This document shows, in pieces, positions 18,471 to 22,126 of a stretch of DNA of 22,126 nt (positions within the stretch are counted from its first letter, which is position 1; each line of letters starts with the position of its first letter). The DNA comes from Tubiluchus corallicola. Lineage: Eukaryota > Priapulida > Priapulimorpha > Priapulimorphida > Tubiluchidae. The translations under genes were made by a program, and so were the position numbers. The notes beneath the pieces are model-generated. The model was given only the letters and a program-made list of their open reading frames with translations, did not search any database and was not told the DNA's origin. The DNA is taken from NCBI GenBank assembly GCA_030141605.1, contig JAQGDQ010001890.1, positions 1-22,126 of the forward strand, written 5' to 3'.

Positions 18471-18905
18471 TAGGTTTTACATGTCAAATGTAGACCTGCG
18501 TTTACTCAAAAGTAGATTTAGGTAATTCAAATGCGTCTTGGTAACTCAAATGTAGACTTAGGTAGTTCAAATGTGTTAACAATGGTTTTCAAGAAATCTT
18601 ATGCGTTTTTGGTAAGTCAAATGTAGATACATGTCAAGTCAAATCTGACATTGGTATCTCAAATGTGGATAGGTGGTAAATTTTAAGGATGATAAATTTA
18701 ATTTCCTTTAATTTCAATTTATAATTGCTCTTAAGTTAAAACAACAACTGCCATGATAGCACCATGACCATAAAATATAATATTTATTTTGTAATTTGCA
18801 CTTAAATGAGTTAATTACCGATTTATTCAAAGTACCGCATCTACAATTGACTTACCTAAGTCACATTTGAACTTTCCTGTGTCTACATTTGACGTGTAAA
18901 ACCTA
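18471..18905. mobile_element. TA-flanked MITE (Tc1/mariner-like) with iterated subterminal motifs
   Basis: A 435-bp element with inverted ends TAGGTTTTACATGTCAAATG and, on the other strand, TAGGTTTTACACGTCAAATG, flanked by TA on both sides (18469-18470, 18906-18907). The shared TIR continues through TAGAC. Inside the left half, variants of GGTAACTCAAATGTAGACTT recur about every 20-30 bases; inverted counterparts sit in the right end. There is no transposase. A TA target duplication is characteristic of Tc1/mariner, though the family is not proven. Confidence 0.75.
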
Positions 18906-18985
18906 TAGTATTTGTGTGGCCATTTCTCATGGTAGCAGATCTCTTTCTGAGTTAACAGATAATTATAATGTACATTTAATTACAG

Positions 18986-19239
18986 GAAGGAAGCTTGTGC
19001 GACCACGTCCTTCAAGACAATGGCAGTGACGTAGTGGAATTCAAAAGAATAATATTCAAACCGCTGAACTCTGCGGAGCCCCGAAGGGACATGGGGAAAA
19101 AATTTAATTCGTTTAATCCGTTTAATGCGCACGAAATACTAATTAAAAATATTGAAAATTTATATTTAGATTCATATGAAACATTAAAATTTGTTTCACA
19201 ATGTCTTTTCGGGGGCTCTGAAGAACTCTATCCACATGG
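18986..19239 (+). CDS. Possible downstream exon of the secreted-protein locus
   Basis: Acceptor TTAATTACAG at 18976-18985. In the phase dictated by the 17221-17369 exon it ends after 14 complete codons (stop TGA 19027-19029). In phase 0 it stays open for more than 90 codons (starting EGSLCDHVLQDNGSDVVEFK, later SYETLKFVSQCLFGGSEELY) and has a possible donor CATG|GTCAGT at 19239. The long frame is AT-rich and has no domain I know. Either the short basic tail is real, or the exon belongs to another, unseen transcript, or it is decaying sequence. Confidence 0.3.
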
Positions 19240-19267
19240 TCAGTTTTCACTGACAGTTTGCGCGTAA

Positions 19268-20552
19268 TTATTTGTTGAGGGGGTGTTCTTCTCTTTTATT
19301 CCTGAAATGGTGCCAATCTGGTCTGTGTGAAAACGTGACTTGTTTTAGCAGGTGGATTTAAAAAGAAAAATTTAAGTCATAGCTCATTTTCAATCAGTAC
19401 AGTGATTAAAAAAGATTCAGACTTAAAATTTGATATAGTAAAATGTTATAGTAAAACGTTGATTAGTAGTTTTGCCTTTTAAAGCAGTAAGAATCTTCTA
19501 TAAAGTTAACTTAACTGTATTGACTTTTCTGTAAGCTTTTCATTTTTCGAATTTTTTGGAAAAACTAAAATGTGCTATTCTACGTTTGCTGAGTTGCTAC
19601 TGTGCTCTAAAGTTATGAATCAAATTACTATGCCTTGGAGTAGAATTGCAAAATCAGACCAGATTACAGAACTGAACAAGATTGTGCCTGCGCCACTCTC
19701 ACACTATCATTAATGAGTGTGTAATAGCAACTTATATATGTTTATCCTTTTAGAGAAATTAGCATCGGCAGTTCGTATTAGGCCTAATTTGCGATTATGA
19801 CTTCAACTACTCGTTGTCTGAGTCAGCAGAATAGCATTTATAAATGATATTGCTTAAAGAGACATAAAAAGATAAATAAATTTCCCTAAAAGTAAACAAA
19901 TTGTAACAAATTTTCAGATACCATTTTTATTAATTTAACACAGTGATAAATATTAGCTAGCTTCATAAAGTTGCGACCTTCTTTTATTTTCCTTGTTAGA
20001 TTAAGCAAAACAGAAGCCCACAGAAGTGACACAAAACAGTGAAAAACAAATGGGTGTAATGATAATTGTTCTATAAGACACAATGGATTAACCATACCGT
20101 GAGAGTTTAATTACAGATAATTGTAAATGACAATGTAGTAAGAGTAAAACAATTTACTGGTCGTCAACTTATGTGTTCTAATCTCATTGACTACAAACTC
20201 CATAGCTCAACTTTAAAATTATGCACCCAACACCACATAAAGTCTAGCCATGTGATAAGTAAAATGCATCACTTATTTCATCAGTAACTTATTAAAATAA
20301 GTGGAAAAATACAGATTCATAGTGACATTATTTAGGAAGCATGTTGCCTTTATAAAAAAATTAAATTATTTCTAGCAAATGCAATAAATTCTATAACCAT
20401 AGTCTAGACTTAAGTTCAGCTAGACCTAAGTTACAGAGATGTAAGTTTACATAATAAAATCGTGTAAAATGTTTGCAACATGTTGCAGAGTCCGTTTTTT
20501 TCCATGTAGAAGCCACACTGTAATGGGAGCGTAGTCACCAATGACTGGCAAT
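19268..20552. other. Intergenic AT-rich stretch, nothing recognised
   Basis: Lies between the possible + strand exon and the minus-strand carbonyl reductase gene. No exon, transposon end or tandem repeat was found; the 69-codon minus frame at 19886-20095 has no splice or homology support. Confidence 0.6.
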
Positions 20553-20558
20553 TTTATT
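20553..20558 (-). promoter_or_regulatory. Candidate poly(A) signal of the carbonyl reductase gene
   Basis: The minus strand reads AATAAA about 95 bases after the TAA stop at 20653-20655, a suitable distance for the 3' end of this gene. Confidence 0.5.
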
Positions 20559-20652
20559 CTTGACCAACAAAGTCCATAATTTCCGCACTTCAGCTCCCAG
20601 AAAATTACTTCAGTATTTTTGCTCCAATAACCACTAAAATCTCACACATGTA

Positions 20653-20819
20653 TTAGGAGGTTTTTGCTTGATTTGCTGCTTGTTGAGCTTGTCGTATTTG
20701 TTCTAGAAAAGCTGGATCAACTGCAACCCAGGAAATGATGTTCCTCTCTGCTACGAATTCTCCAACTGGAGACTTGATATTTGGGGGCAACAGCGCCAAG
20801 TACAAAGGAGTATCCGCAC
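20653..20819 (-). CDS. CBR1: Carbonyl reductase (NADPH), CBR1-like SDR, terminal exon
   Basis: Minus-strand exon after acceptor ACTATTTAG (AG at 20820-20821); 54 complete codons, then TAA. It codes for ADTPLYLALLPPNIKSPVGE and FVAERNIISW, matching the C-terminal block of carbonyl reductase 1 (GAETPVYLALLPP...GQFVSEKRVEQW). This enzyme is a cytosolic short-chain dehydrogenase that reduces quinones, prostaglandins and other carbonyls with NADPH. Beyond the usual C-terminal Trp it carries about 24 extra residues rich in Ala/Gln (VAVDPAFLEQIRQAQQAANQ...), a lineage-specific tail. The frame and phase agree with the 21213-21276 exon. The catalytic Ser/Tyr/Lys residues lie in exons outside the window. 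Confidence 0.9.
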
Positions 20820-20866
20820 CTAAATAGTAATATTTATGGTAAGTGTTAATTTTCAAGAAACAATAC

Positions 20867-21000
20867 CTTCTGCGTCTATTTTCAATGTGATGCTATGCAT
20901 TGTCTCTAACGGGTGTGTCTTTTGACTCACACCAAGGAGCAGAAGGCCATCTTTTTCGCACATGCCAATGTACAAGTTCTTAACATGAGGGGGACCCCGA
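20867..21000 (-). CDS. Candidate alternative or degenerate exon within the CBR1-like gene
   Basis: Lies in the intron between the two CBR1-like exons. It has an acceptor TTTTAACAG (AG at 21001-21002) and a donor GAAG|GTATTG almost identical to that of the 21213 exon. One frame is open across all 134 bases: PPHVKNLYIGMCEKDGLLLL, then ETMHSITLKIDAEG, the end resembling KTIDEG of the regular exon. It ends in the same phase as the regular exon, so it could join the terminal exon. It starts in a different phase, so inserting it after the regular exon shifts the frame and stops within about 24 codons. It may be mutually exclusive with that exon, a poison exon, a decayed duplicate or chance. Confidence 0.35.
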
Positions 21001-21212
21001 CTGTTAAAATCATTTTAGTTAATATGGACGGCTGAGGAATTTAGATGGTCAAATTAATAGGTGATGCAAAATTTCAAAGCTTTTTGAGCTCTCTGTAAAA
21101 ATTCGTCTAATCTTGTGTATAAATTAAATTAGGTAACATTAAAAGGAGCAATTACCACGGTACAAAACAGCTGCCTTCTAAGTCTGAGTAATAAAATACA
21201 TAATTATAATAC

Positions 21213-21276
21213 CTTCATCTATTGTTTTGTGCCCTCTGTGACTTGACATATCTGTAGCCACGTATCCTGGACAACA
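21213..21276 (-). CDS. CBR1: Carbonyl reductase (NADPH), CBR1-like SDR, penultimate exon
   Basis: A 64-base minus-strand exon: acceptor ATTTAATAG-like (AG at 21277-21278), donor GAAG|GTATTA (GT at 21211-21212). It codes for CCPGYVATDMSSHRGHKTIDE plus a split Gly that continues into ADTPLYLALLPP. CCPGYVATDM is the conserved loop of CBR1 and plant/animal carbonyl reductases (human NACCPGWVRTDM). It is the PG motif region of SDR enzymes, which contacts the nicotinamide. The upstream exons, including the TGxxxGxG cofactor site and YxxxK, are expected beyond position 22126. Confidence 0.9.
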
Positions 21277-21278
21277 CT

Positions 21279-22126
21279 ATTAAAAAACAATAATTATTAT
21301 GAAAGAAACACCGGATTCTGTTATGGCATGTGAAGTGAAGTCATCTTCGCAAAAAATCCAACAATTTCAGATAATTTTGTGACCCTTGATTTGATATTTC
21401 GACTTTAATGATTTTGCAAAATACCAGCTGATGAACAGAAAATTAAAAAAAACGGCTGTTTTCATTATCTCTGTATTGATGTAGCTTTGTGTTTCTTATA
21501 AAATGAGTATAACCCCTAGCTATAAATTAATGCAACTTAATTTCATAATTGTACTGATTGCAGACCAATATGTGTATAATACATGCTTTCAATTGTGTAC
21601 AATGAAATTGTTATTGTCATTTCCAATGAATTTATTTCTCACAATTTTTTATTTTCTAATTTTATGGTTATACAATTGTGACATACTGTGATATATACAA
21701 CTTCAGATATCATTTATGACATTTTATGATATAAAACATAAAGAATAAACGGATTTTTCGGTATTACGGAATAAATGTTTTCCTTTATTTGGACTGAGCA
21801 CATCACGGTGCATCACATGTGGATAAAAATAATAAAACAAAATATTATAAAGCCTTTTCACACCAATCGCTCAAGCCAAGGTCATTTTATCCAGAATTAT
21901 AGGAGAATCCTTGAAGTTTAGTTATAAGCGGGACACAGGCGTTCTTTGTGCCTAACCCCCATTTTGTAAGAACGTGTAGAAATTGTACAAATAAATACAA
22001 ATAAACTTACAAACAGAAACAAAACAAATTACCATGACCCTGATTAATTAGAATCCAAGGAAGGGAAAGATATTTTACCAACGTATAGATGTATAATCAA
22101 TGCAGCAGACCATTCGTCAATGAGCA
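21279..22126 (-). other. Intron of the CBR1-like gene, AT-rich, nothing recognised
   Basis: I searched the minus strand for the expected preceding exon (the SAYGVSK and ILLNA regions) and did not find it before the window ends. A short GC-richer patch at about 21900-21970 shows no frame or repeat structure that I can name. Confidence 0.55.

Noticed and set aside
1-22126. CRISPR arrays, bacterial operons or a phage-like system.
   Set aside because: The regular repeats are head-to-tail satellites without unique spacers, and the genes are spliced animal genes.

Overview
The window reads as nuclear DNA of an AT-rich, repeat-laden invertebrate animal. The evidence is spliced exons with GT/AG junctions, two recognisable animal gene families, several short non-autonomous DNA transposons and minisatellites. 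No bacterial gene layout is visible. I cannot name the phylum from sequence alone.

Layout. From 268 to 11177 the + strand carries the last five visible exons of an exostosin-family glycosyltransferase (GT64 domain, closest by eye to EXTL3). Its earlier exons lie before the window. Its introns hold a piggyBac-type MITE (1075-1534), a 33-bp minisatellite (2407-3400), two copies of a hAT-type MITE (about 3590-3835 and 4146-4614, the latter with a perfect 8-bp target duplication), an (AG)n tract, an (AC)n tract and several CTCF-like motifs. The last exon runs into a dispersed repeat that supplies the C-terminal codons, the stop codon and a poly(A) signal. A second copy of that repeat sits in intron 1 (481-797). 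The copy in the terminal exon is interrupted by another hAT-type MITE (11340-11776, 8-bp target duplication).

From 11.8 to 15.5 kb there is no recognised gene. A 1.8-kb T-rich 29-bp satellite with higher-order structure (12812-14616) dominates. A possible minus-strand exon (14786-15003) follows. From 15464 to 18156 a 570-bp inverted repeat, each arm carrying a tRNA-Leu-like segment, encloses about 1.55 kb. That core contains a signal-peptide exon of a small secreted protein (17221-17369). A TA-flanked MITE (18471-18905) separates this exon from a possible downstream exon at 18986.

At the right end, on the minus strand, are the last two exons of a carbonyl reductase (CBR1-like SDR; 21213-21276 and 20653-20819). 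Between them lies a splice-ready open segment (20867-21000) that may be an alternative or decaying exon. The rest of that gene lies beyond the window. The two recognised genes are unrelated in pathway (heparan sulfate/glycosaminoglycan synthesis and NADPH-dependent carbonyl reduction). Nothing suggests that they work together.
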